Notes under the pieces: model-generated
Database searches by the model: none
What the model was told of the DNA's origin: nothing
Seen by the model: the letters and a program-made list of their open reading frames with translations, nothing else
Shown here: positions 46,736 through 57,221 of the stretch, one piece after another
How the letters are laid out: the number at the start of each line of letters is the position of its first letter
Position numbering within the stretch: position 1 is the first letter of the stretch
Assembly: GCA_003254905.1 (NCBI GenBank)
Contig: QANU01058236.1
Coordinates: 1 to 64,000 of the forward strand
Reading direction: 5' to 3'
Source of the DNA: Nissolia schottii
Lineage: Eukaryota > Streptophyta > Magnoliopsida > Fabales > Fabaceae
DNA: 64,000 nt
Made by a program: the position numbers and the translations under genes

Positions 46736-47745
46736 ATGTCTAATAAAGGAAAGGCAAAGATGCCGACTACTATTCTGCACCTAGGCGGTGTATTAGGGGG
46801 AGAAGACGGGGTGGCCGGTTGGGGTCAACGTCAAGCACCACACTAACGTCGTTGAGGAGGGTTTTATGCCGACCCCGGGCTTCATGCTGGCCCCGGTCAT
46901 AGGAGACGGCCTCCCGTCGGCGGTGTCAGGTGATGCTCCGTCGCCGCTTAGCTTCATGCCTCATCTATCATCACAGGCAACAAGGTTTGGGAGTTACAGC
47001 GCGCAGGCTACTCCATCATCTCTTGCATCACAGCTGCCAGAGATGCCACAACCAGAGACACCCACTTGCCCCCAGGGATTCGCCTCATAGCGAAGGCGTT
47101 TGAGGATTTGACTGGACGAGAATAACAGTGGATAAGTATTGTAATTTTATTTGGTTTTATTTTATATGCAATATATTTTTATTTTTTAAAAAATTACTAA
47201 TATATATTGGTAATATTTATGTTTGTGTAGATAGTTGAATTTCCCACGAGGCTCCAAGCTACATGGTGACAGAGGTCGTTAAAAAAATGCTGTAATAGAG
47301 TCGTCTCCAAGTGGCAAGAGTACACCAGGGAGGAGAGGGATCGCATGTTCAATTTGTAGAAGGTAATTTTTTTGTCTTACAATTATAAATATGAACTTGA
47401 AATAAATTACTTATGTAATTAATTACTAATGTTTTAATATTTGTATTTTCAGGATCATTTTGAATATGACCCTTCCAAGGAGGTTGGTATGAAGAAGGCA
47501 TTCGCTTACCGAGTTGGCAATTGTCTCTAGCAGCTACTTGGGGACATCCGTTCGAGTAAAGACAAAGACCCAAACTAGTTGACATTTGAGCAGCTTGCTC
47601 AGTTTAATGCTTATTGGGCCATAGATGAGTTTAAGGCTCGGTCTGAGAACTCAAAACATGTCGGCACGCAGGGTTGAGGGGGCTATGTCCATACCGGAGG
47701 CTCTGTGACCTTGTCGTAGACATGCTTTAGGATGGTAATTGCGTG
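46736..47745 (+). pseudogene. CACTA accessory ORF (plant Transposase_24-like), degraded
   Basis: The reading starts MSNKGKAKMPTTIL at 46736. It continues through a Pro/Ser-rich stretch (46866-47090) and then pieces with WISIVEFPTRLQAT, SKWQEYTREERDRMFNL and a C-terminal QFNAYWAIDEFKARSENSKH followed by a GGYVHTGGS-like stretch. These resemble the Transposase_24 proteins of plant CACTA elements. Several stops and introns interrupt it. It precedes tnp2 in the same orientation. Confidence 0.55.
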
Positions 47746-47944
47746 CCTTTATTTATTTTATAAGCATTAGTTATTGTATTTTAATTTTCTATTTAAATAG
47801 CTAGTTTATATTGTAAAATAATATTTAAACAACTAAATTTCCAGCGCTAACAGATGGATCGGGAGTCGTCTGAGGCAGAATTGTTCCACAAGTGATAAAG
47901 CCTGGATTTTTGGATAGTGTGGAGTAATTCTTTGAAACAGTTAA

Positions 47945-50270
47945 ATCGATTGCTCAAAGAGCTAGAAGTACGTGTTTTCTTGCAAGCGGTGTAAGATATT
48001 GGATGTCAAAAGGATTAGAATGCATCTTTATAGAACTGAGTTTGAGCCGCATTATTACATATGGGTAGACCATGGAGAGGTGGACGTCAATGTTGTGAAT
48101 GAGTTTAGTAGGTTTTAGTATGAAGTGGGGAGTTCAAGTCAGCCTTATGTCGATGAACCAGAAACAATTAATAACGATAGATATTTACAAATGGTATATG
48201 ATGCTTTTGGAGGTGACTTTGATTCTCAAAACGACAACTTATTACATGAGGAACCCAATCCAGATGCTAAGAATTTATATAGCTTGTTAGAGGAATCAAA
48301 TACTCCGGTGTGGGAAGGATCAGTTTATAAGCGATTATCTGTGGCAACTAGGCTATTAACTATGAAGTCAGACGCTAATCAAAGCGAGAGATAGTTTGAT
48401 CAGTGGCTTGATTTCATTATAGAGCTAACACCACCGAGGAATAAAATTCCAACAAACTTTTGTAAAGCTAAGAAAGTCTTTTCTAAACTTCGCTTAACCT
48501 CCATCAAGATTGACTGTTGTCAATCGGGGTGTATGTTGTACTATAATGATGATTCATCCCTTACTCAATGCAAATTTTGTGGTGCCGATAGGTTTAATCT
48601 GAGGAGAGTTGGTCCTGAAAGATATGAGGATGTTGCTTTTAAATGAATGCGTTACTTGCCTTTGATTCCAAGACTCAAGAGGTTATTTGCATCAATGAGC
48701 TCGGCACCGCACATGACATGGCACTTCGAGAATAAAAGATTTGATGGTCACTTGGCTCACCCTATAATCTACCACCTGAGATGTGCATGAAAGACCTTTA
48801 TCTGTTCTTATCTTGTGTAACTCCTAGCCTGAGCAACCCTAAAGCAAAGATTGATTTTTTTCTTCAGCTTTTAGTAGATGAATTGAACTAGCTGTGGAAT
48901 CCAAGCGTGCTTGCATACGATGTGTCCAGGAAGCAAAATTTTGTTTTAAGGGCATCTTTCATGTGGACCATTAATGATTTTTCTGCTTATGGAATGTTGT
49001 TTGGATGGATGACATAGGGAACTTTAGCTTGTCCAATTTGTATGGAGGAGCCTAAAGCATTGGCTACTATGCAGATGAAAACAATCCTGGTTTGATTATC
49101 ACAGGGTATTCTTGGAACCTAGGCACACGCGTAGGAACAATAGGCATGCCTTTCTAAAGTACAAAATTGAAAATGAATAGCCACCACAACGATTAACTGG
49201 TCGTTAGATTCTTAGGAGGGTTAGACATCTGCCGAAGATAATTGAAGTTGTCAAAGTTGTTAGGCTTTAAGGTTACAGGGAAGAACATAACTGGACTAAG
49301 AAGAGCATATTCTGGGATTTGCCATATTGGAAAGATAACTTGGTTCTTCATTGTCTAGATGTTATGCATATTGAAAAAATTGTTTTCGACAATATGATGC
49401 ATACAGTCATGGACACTGATCAGACCAAGAACAACAAGAAAGCAAGGCTAGATTTAAAACAGTTGTGTAGACTTCCCGAGTTGAACTACAAACAAATTTT
49501 AATGGCCACTTTATGAAGCCCAAGTCCTGTTACACCCTGAACAAGCGACAAGTTCAAAGTGTGCTTCATTGGTTGCAAGAACTGAAAATGCCTGACAATT
49601 ATGCATCTAACATGGCTCGATGTATGAATTTTGCACAAGGGAAGTTCGTTGCCATGAAGACCTATGATTGTCATGTGTTTCTGCAGTGTCTTCTTCCAAT
49701 TGCATTCAAAGAACTACCAAAGAGCACGCTGGACCTGATAAGCGAGCTGAGCCAGTTTTTCAACACTTTGTGCTCATCGACTGTTGATGTTGAAGGCCTC
49801 TTAGTCATGGAACAAAACATTTGCATTATCCTTTGTTCACTTGAAAGGGTGTTTCCCCTGCGTTTTTTTAATGTAATGGAGCATTTTCCTGTACACTTAG
49901 CTTACATAGGCCGAATGTGTGGTCCAGCTCAATACAGGTGGATGTATCCGTTTGAAAGGTGCATGGGAGTGTTCAAAAGAACAATGAAAATAAGGCTCAA
50001 GTTGAGGGGTCGATATTTCAGGCATTCGTAACGAAGGAAACTTCTTATTTTTGTTTGTACTACTTTGGTGCTAATGTTGATAGCAATAGAACCATAGTAA
50101 GACGTAACGATGATTGTGGTGCAATGTCTAATCAGTCGACATTTTCAATTTTCAATCAAAATGGACACGCAGCTAGAAGAGTAAACGCTTATTGGTCGCA
50201 AGAAAGGGTGGCAACTCATTTGGTTGTTCTGTTGAATTGTGAAGAAGTGCTTCCATATTACCAGTAAGTT
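47945..50270 (+). pseudogene. tnp2: CACTA transposase (tnp2 + DUF4218), degraded
   Basis: Recognisable segments in order are PCKRCKMLDV-like zinc residues with YYIWVDHGEVDVN; YSLLEESNTPVWEGS; TMKSDANQSER (in-frame stop follows); KVFSKLRLTSIKIDCCQSGC; and MRYLPLIPRLKRLFASMSSAP. Then comes a region lacking a block compared with the copy at 59656-62193 (HLAHPIIYHLRCA jumps over the catalytic-centre segment), then LHCLDVMHIEKIVFDN and a DUF4218 part (CHVFLQCLLPIAFKELPKS, QYRWMYPFERCMGVFKRT). Several stops, frame changes and an internal deletion mean no active transposase is encoded. Confidence 0.8.
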
Positions 50271-51023
50271 CAATTAATCCTTATAATCTTGTTTAATTTA
50301 TTAATAAGCAATTTCTAAAAATGCTAATTATGTCGATGCTTGCTGTCAGGATGTTTCAACAACACTTTGCTGATCAATGCCACCATCAAATGTTTCCTTC
50401 GTGGTTTGCAAATTATGTATGTGTTTAGCTATAAATTATATATTTCAATAGAACGATTTCCTTTATCGTAATTGGATACGTATAACTTATTTTTAAAATC
50501 AAGGTTTAATTACATTTTTAGTCCCTGTAATATTAAAAAGTTTGTGTTTGGTCCCTCTGTAAAATTTCTAGTCCCTATAAAAATTTTTGTTCGTTTTTAG
50601 TCCCTACCATTAGTTTGGGTTGGACAGCACTGACGTGGCCGTTAACTTCGTCACTTGGCATGTCATGCCACGTGGCATAACCCAAAATTTCAAGGGTTAA
50701 ATAAGTTTTTAGTCCCTGTAATATCAAAAATTTTGTGTTTGGTCCCTCCAAAATTTTTCCTTTAGATTGAGCCCCTGTAAAAAAATTTTGTTCGTTTTTA
50801 GTCCTTGTAAAAAAAAATTGTTCATTTTTAGTCCCTACCGTCAGCTTGGGTTGGACGGTGCTGACGTGGCTGTTAACTTCACCACGTGGCGTGTCACTAC
50901 ATTTTGAAGTCGTCATCTCTCAACCACTACATCCTAACGGGATCTCTCTTCAAATCGCCTTCTCTCACCTCCCACACTGTCATCCTTCACCTCAAAGGCT
51001 CCCTCTCCTGCACCCTTTCCGTC

Positions 51024-51906
51024 TGTTAAACATCGTGGAGAAACAGATAAATGACACACCAGAAAATATAGGAGAAAGATAGATAACAGAGAAATAACAA
51101 CTGTATTATCTGAGTTGTTATATCTTTAGATAGGAGGCTCATTTATAGGCTGAAGACTCAACGGCCAAAACACAACGACCAAAAATAAATTACAATCAAT
51201 TAAATATTTAAAAGATTATAATTAAATCAAATCATATCATTTACAATCATTAACAAAATTATTCTTAACACCCTCCCTCAAGCTAAAGCTCCCCGAGCTT
51301 TAAGCTTGTCATAGTTCAACGGATGGATGAGTGGAGCGAAACCAACAAAACAGAGGCAGCAAAGGCTGGGCGGAACCAGCGAAGGTAACTGTGGCTGGAA
51401 GGAACTAGCGAAGGCAATAGTGGCTGGGCGGAACCAGCAAAGGCAACAACGAAGGCAACATTAGGAGTTCGGCGGAACCAACAAAGGCAACATCGAGAGC
51501 TAGGCGAAACTAGCAAAGGCAACAACGATAGGCAACAATCGAGACTACACGGAGGCAGATTAAGTCAACATCAAGATTATGTGGAGGCGATTAAGGGGAA
51601 AATTGGTGGAAGCGGGAATATGGGTTCAAGGTGGGAACCATGGCTCTGATACCATGTTAAACATCGTGGAGAAACAGATAAATGACACACCAGAAAATAT
51701 AGGAGAAAGATAGAAAACATAGAAATAACAATTGTATTGTCTGAGTGTTATATCTTTACATAGGAGACTGAGCCTATTTATAGGTTGCAGACTCAACAGC
51801 CAAAACACAACGACCAAAAATAAATTACAATCAATTAAATATTTAAAAGATTATAATTAAGTCAAATCAAATCATTTATAATCATTAACATAAATTATTC
51901 TTAACA
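51024..51906 (-). mobile_element. TRIM (miniature Copia-type LTR retrotransposon), structurally complete, noncoding
   Basis: Two LTRs (51024-51270, 247 bp, and 51655-51906, 252 bp) start TGTTAAGAAT and end TTTAACA on the minus strand. The target duplication is CCGTC (51019-51023 and 51907-51911). The minus-strand primer site TGGTATCAGAGCCATG (51654-51639) directly follows the 5' LTR and matches the initiator-Met-tRNA site usual in Copia elements. A purine-rich tract precedes the 3' LTR. The 384-bp interior has a diverged GGCGGAACCAGC-type repeat and no coding potential. It looks whole as a TRIM and fairly young. Confidence 0.88.
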
Positions 51907-51929
51907 CCGTCTTCCCTTTAACCTTTCCT

Positions 51930-52700
51930 CTTTTACCCACCCCACCCCACCCCCTCTCTCCCCAAAGCACTCCATCTCTTCTCTTCCATTCCCCACCCAA
52001 CCACCCTCTCTCCACTTAGGGACAGAAAAGAAGAGATCTTAACTTTTTCGTTGTCGTATGGTTTGTCCCTCATCAACTTAGTGTTTGTTGTTGCTTTCAG
52101 CCTATGAATGGCTTCGCCGTTAAAAATGAATATCCTCTCGCACAACAGTTCGTCGACACCAAAGCCATCCTTGATGCCATCGTACGACAGCCAAAGAATG
52201 TGTTGGAGATCAGGATGGACTCACGGATGAAGTCTAGGAGCCTCGAGGGTGTGGCGGCTCCATTGGAGAGTTCAGCGAAGGCATTGAAGAAGTGCCAGAA
52301 GGAGGTTCCATCGGTGACAGTCCCGCTGATGGCAGCACTAATGAAGACGCCATCAAAAAAATCGGTGACCTAGACAGTCGCGACCGGTGAGAAATGCTTG
52401 GTGTAGATGAGGTTCCCGTTTCAGGGGAAGAGTTTGCAGAAGAATATATGAGGGATGTTCGTCGGGGAGGTCAGCGACGGACAATTCAATAGTGGCAGCA
52501 TGTATGAAGTCAATGCCGGCATCGTTGCATGTGTTGAAGCAGCCAACAAGTGGGGGAAGACGGAGAGGATGCGGGAGAGGGAGTCTTTGAGGTGAGGGAT
52601 GAGAGTGTGGAAGGGGAGAGAGCAACTTAAAAAGACATCCCGTTTGGATGTAGCGGTTGAAAGAGGGCAGCTTCGGGATGTAGTGGCACACCACATGGCG
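51930..52700 (-). pseudogene. Captured BAHD acyltransferase fragment (At3g50280-like)
   Basis: BAHD enzymes transfer acyl groups from acyl-CoA to alcohols or amines. Minus-strand pieces match the family in order: HLKDSLSRILSVFPHL (N-terminal helix), then GIDFIHAA with a following LSVADL, then DGVFISAAISGTVTDGTSFW (52355 downward), then FNAFAELSNG, then ERIFIFNGEAIHRLKA (about 52140 downward). The catalytic HxxxDG motif reads SGTVTDG, so its His is gone. The C-terminal half with DFGWG is absent and the frame shifts between pieces. It lies inside Pack-MULE arms and is almost certainly nonfunctional as an enzyme. Confidence 0.7.
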
Positions 52701-53060
52701 AATTTAACGACCACGTCAGCGTCATCCAACCGAAATTAACGACTTGGACTAAAAATGAACAAATTTTTTTTACAGGGACTCAATCCAAATGAAAAATTTT
52801 AAAGGGACCAAATACCAAACTTTTGATATTACACGGATTAAAAACTTATTTAACCCTTGAAATTTTGGGTTATGTCATGTGGCATGTCAATCGGCCCGGC
52901 ATGCCACATGGCAAAGATAATGACTACGTCAGCGCCATCCAATCCAAATTAATGGCAAGGACTAAAAACAAACAAACAAATTTTACAAGTACTAAAAATT
53001 TTACAAAAGGACCAAACATAAACTTTTTAATATTATAGGGACTAAAAACTTAATTAAACC

Positions 53061-53400
53061 AATATTAAAACTATATTCATTAAAAAATTGTCTATCATTT
53101 CATATTTTATATGATTTTCATACATCTTCACTAATCAAATAATTAAAAAAAATCAACGTATAAGAAGTTTAAAGATTCATAGACTACTCGAGCTTATAAT
53201 GCACCTCTCCACAAATATTATATTAAAAAGTATTAATTTATCACATTAAATCATATAATTCATCAATATGTTAAATCAAACCATGAAATAAGGATAAAAT
53301 TCAATAAATTTGATTTTAAAAATTATCAAAATAAAGAAATTAGTAAGTGAAGGTATTTAACCTAAAACATGTAAAAAACCACCTTTAAGTGTGATATAAC
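53061..53400. other. AT-rich DNA
   Basis: Probably the far flank of the CACTA element interrupted by the Pack-MULE. No feature is supported. Confidence 0.3.
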
Positions 53401-53542
53401 ACAAAATTGTAAGAGGTTATGAATGAAAGAGAAATTATATGTGAACAAAACGATTTTTTTTTTTTACTTTTTTATGGGGACAACATTTGTATTTCCATAG
53501 TATGGTGTACGAAAAAATATTACAGATGTATGGGAATTTTTT

Positions 53543-53770
53543 CTGAAATCGCCACGTACTGTGCCGATTTCAGAGATCCAAATTTTTTTTATTATTATTA
53601 TTTTTTATCTGAAATCGCCACCCACTGTGGCATTTTCATACTTTTCAAAAAAAACTTATTTAACCATGCTCTGAAATCGCCACACCTTAAGTAGATTTCA
53701 GGCTCTGAAATTGCCATACTATGTGGCGATTTCAGGAGCTGAAATTGCCATACATTGTGGCGATTTCAGA
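53543..53770 (+). repeat. Five palindromic CTGAAATCGCCAC units
   Basis: Each unit of about 32 bp pairs CTGAAATCGCCAC (or CTGAAATTGCCAT) with GTGGCGATTTCAG across a 4-8 nt spacer. Two units (the second and third) have a weak right arm. They lie directly upstream of the MuDR-type leader. Confidence 0.75.
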
Positions 53771-53984
53771 GTAAAAAAAAAAATTTAATTTGGCCTATAA
53801 AAGGGAAGTGAAGTGAAGAGCTTCCTTGCTCATTCATTCACTCTCTTTTTTCTCCTTGCTCATTCTTACTCCATTGTTGAATTCTTCTACTTCCTCTTTA
53901 GCAGTTTTTAGTTTTCTTTCTTCTCTTTCTGATCCAAGGGTAATATTCATAGTGTGTGATTAATTTTAGTTTTGAGACAAGAAA

Positions 53985-55512
53985 ATGGATAGGGGAGGTG
54001 TTGCTGCATATATTTTTTATGATGGTGAGGTTAGAAAAAATAACGTTGAAGGTGTTGAGTTTGTTAGTCCTTCAGAGGTCATTATCCTGTGGCTGTCTAT
54101 GTCGTTCACTGACCTGTGTGGTGTTATATCTCATCATTTCCAAAAGAGTTTGGAAAGAATAAGATATAAATCTCTAGTGTCATTGTTGAATGGGTTGATA
54201 AAATATTGGTTTGTTACAATACGCTCAAGTACAATATATGTTTTATCAATATGAACTATATAAATCACATTTGAGTTGTATTGATTTATATGTAAACTTT
54301 GAGGAGGCATCCAGTGCAAATGTTGACTCAGGGTTTGGTCCAAGCTCAAACGAGTTGTATCCGCAAGGCGTTGAGGCGCCATTAGTGTCAGAAGATGAGT
54401 ATTGAGCGGAGGAAGAGTGTGATAAAAGTTGCAGCAAGCACGAAAGTGACGTGTTTGAAGGCGATGGATCGAACGATGATTCAGGTATTGTTAAATTTAG
54501 GTTCAATATAAAATATGATGACAATTGTGATTGTAAATATAATTATATTTAATTGTTGACATTATTCAATTGTTACCAAAATTGTTGACATTAGGTATAT
54601 ATTAAATTAATTATGTACATGGGCAGATATGCAAAGTATGCTCTATGCTTGCCTCGTGACAAGGATCTTGCGTATCAGAACTGCATATCTGTTAAATAGG
54701 AATTAAAAATTTGATTGCTTGGTATTACATTTAATTAACCAATGGTTCAAATGCTGATACAGATGGTGAAAGAAATGCACAACCCGATGATACACCAGCT
54801 TTCTTGCAGGCGTTTAATGTTGAGGGGATGCGTGCATCTAAGTTTGGAGACCTGCAGAATGAATATTGCGCAGGCGATGATTTGTACATAGGAAAATACT
54901 TTGCAAGTAGGGATGAAGTTAGGGAGGCTGTGTCAAGCCATTGCTTGCGAATTGGGGCCGATTACAATATAAAAGAGTCAGAATCAAAAACTTACTTTTG
55001 CAAATGAAGAAAAATTTTGGTCAAGGTTGTATATGGCTCATCACGGCCACATGCACGAAAATAGTTGCTATTGGGAGGTCACAAGATACAATGGCCCGTA
55101 CACTTGCTTTGCAGAGCGGCTAACACGTGGCCACTCAAAGTTGACTTCTGTGAAGATTGCGGGCATGATTCTGGCACAGATAAGGGCGAAGCCAACAATG
55201 CCAGTAAAGTCGACACAAGCAGATATTATGGACCGTGCTGGATATTGGCCATCATATAGAAAAGTATGGCAAGCAAAGCAAAATGAAATTGCACAAGTGT
55301 ACGAAAATTGGGAACAATCGTACAATGAATTGCCATATTGGATGAGGGCATTGCACCACTTTGATCCTTCGTGCACATGGGACATTGATACCGCTGAAGC
55401 GTACAACGAAGATGGATCGGTGAGGTCAGATGCTATAACTTTTCGACATGCATTTTGGGGTTTTGGCCCAGGTATAAACGCATTTAAGCACTGCAAGCCA
55501 TTTTTGGACTAG
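53985..55512 (+). pseudogene. MuDR-type transposase, N-terminal part, degraded
   Basis: The reading begins MDRGGVAAYIFYDGEVRKNN with VSPSEVIILWLSMSFTDLCG, a plant MULE N-terminus. After a frame change comes YMFYQYELYKSHLSCIDLYV and NFEEASSANVDSGFG. An intron-like gap (about 54490-54770) follows. Then come DLYIGKYFASRDEVREAVSS (MuDR domain), CYWEVTRYNGPYTCF and RHAFWGFGPGINAFKHCKPF. It ends where the catalytic DDE domain should begin. Stops and frame changes make it dead. The acidic linker (EGDGSNDDSG) is normal for the family. Confidence 0.75.
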
Positions 55513-56790
55513 AAAATTCAACCTAAAGAGTTGAATCCATTTTATTATTCTTATCAATTACTTTAATGTTGTTATATTTAATATTTAATTTTATAACTTA
55601 TTTTTAAGCAAACTCATAAACAAAATACACTACAAGAAAATTGGATATTACCGGCGGAATTTCCGTCGGTAAAATTCAGTTTTACCGTCGGTTTGGCGAT
55701 TTTCCGTCGGACTTACCGTCGGACACGGGCCGCCGATAAAGTGGTTGATGGAAACCAATTTAGCATCGGTTGGAAACAACCGACGGTAATTTCCATCGGA
55801 CAAAACAGACTGTAATCGGTTCACCGCATAGCATATCTGAGCCGTATTACCGTCGAAAATAACAGTCGGTAATAATAATAATATTTTATTGTATAATTAC
55901 CGTCAGAAAATGTCGACGCAAACGTTGACAATATCTTTATGCTTACCGTCGGCTATAACCAACGGTGAATGTAATAATATTTTATTCGTTAGTTTACGTC
56001 GGAACTGTTACCGACGGAACAGTTTGATTTATCGACGGTAAATATTTGCTAATTACCGTTTGTTATAACCGACGGTATTTTAAAAAATAATAGTTTTTTA
56101 AAATAAATTTATTAGTGAGTAATAAATTTTATTTATTAAATAATATTATTAGGTAATTATTATTTATTAAATAATTAATAGTTAAATAATCGTATAAATA
56201 AATATATTTATTAAAATAATTATTATTTAATAAATAAAATTATTGCAATTTTCATTTGTAATAGAAATAGATATAAAATAATTTTAATTAATACTAAATA
56301 GTTGTAAATTAATTAATTTAAAATTTATTTATTTATTTCATTAAATTTTAGAGATTTCATAAAATTTTATATTTAAAGTGTTTTAATCAATTTAAAATAT
56401 CTGTGGTAAATTAAATAGTAAACAATTAATGTTCAATAATTTTAATCAAGTACATAATCTTAAAAACAAATAATGTAACTTAATTTTTTTTAAATTACAC
56501 CGTGTATGAAAATTTATAGCTAATAAGTAAGTAGATATTTATTTGGTTAATAATAACATGTTAAATAATAAAAATTGACAAAGCTGTAATAATAGAAAAT
56601 TTTACACATGACAAGGTGGTGAAATAAAGTGACAAGTGACAATTAAACTGATTATATTATGTGTGTATATATATATTCATGGCAGTTAAACTTAACAAAT
56701 AATTGACATAATAATATACATCACTGTATGTTTAGATTCATTAAAAGAAAGTTAAATTAGCAATTCATCAAAAATAATTACAAAGATTAG

Positions 56791-57221
56791 CTAGTCTGAC
56801 GTTGAAAGATAAACATCATCATCAGTCTCATCAGAATTTAGTTCATCGTCAAATTCTTCTTCTTCTTCTTCTTCTTCTTCTTGTTCTTCTTCTTCTTCTT
56901 CTTCTTCTTCGTCGTCATCATTGCCGACATCACCAGTTGATTGTTGATAGAGATTAGAAAGTTGGAATATTTCTGGTTCGTCGTTTGTTGCTAACAATGT
57001 GCTCGTATTTGTTGTGAGAACAACTCGAGTTGCGGGAATTGGATCTGGCACTTGATACGGTTGATCATTCGTTGATGCCTCCGTTGACTCCAATCCATCC
57101 ATCTCAATGCGGCCACTCGGTTTGCTTTTGATCACAACTTTCCAGCTTGATTGAGTAGGTCCTGGATAGCTTGCGTAGTAAACTTGTTACGCTCTTTCAG
57201 CAACGATGAATGGGTCATAAC
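56791..57221 (-). pseudogene. C-terminal end of the CACTA transposase (acidic tail)
   Basis: It continues the DUF4216 part beyond the nested LTR: YNGY (59025 side) joins DPFIVAERA, then after a stop YYASYPGPTQSSWKVVIKSK. The tail is extremely acidic, with two Glu runs encoded by a GAA/GAG microsatellite (56857-56915), ending DDVYLSTSD. Confidence 0.65.

Larger units (their letters stand above)
45295..50502 (+). mobile_element. CACTA (En/Spm) transposon, decayed, plus orientation
   Basis: The left terminus reads CACTTCTAGAAACAAG, a diverged CACTA end. It is followed by a subterminal array of ACCGTCAGA and TTACCGTCGG/GACGGTAA units to about 45950 and a promoter-like TTTATATATATT. Downstream lie a Transposase_24-like ORF region and a tnp2 region. 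It is interrupted at 50503 by the Pack-MULE. The flank beyond 53061 may continue it, but its right end was not found. The internal coding is too decayed to be autonomous. Confidence 0.75.
50503..53060. mobile_element. Pack-MULE with long terminal inverted repeats and a captured BAHD gene
   Basis: Both ends read GGTTTAATTA inward and are followed by about 500 bp of inverted repeat, rich in TTTTTAGTCCCT and TTTGGTCCCT words. The left arm runs 50503 to about 51015 and the right arm from about 52550 to 53060. It carries no transposase. The inside is a fragment of a BAHD acyltransferase gene (51930-52700), whose upstream part is present in both arms. A clean 9-bp target duplication was not seen (TAAAATCAA versus AATATTAAA flanks). 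Length and architecture fit a nonautonomous Mutator-like element that transduplicated a host gene. It is nested in the CACTA element and hosts the TRIM at 51024-51906. Confidence 0.75.
53400..55512 (+). mobile_element. Mutator-like (MuDR-type) transposon fragment
   Basis: A promoter-like region with five short palindromes (53543-53770) and a leader (about 53800-53980) precede a decayed transposase. The MuDR catalytic core and right terminus are missing, because the sequence stops just before the CACTA terminus at 55628. The left terminus was not defined. Confidence 0.6.

Noticed and set aside
55068-55496. 142-codon minus-strand frame
   Set aside because: Shadow of the MuDR-type transposase on the opposite strand.
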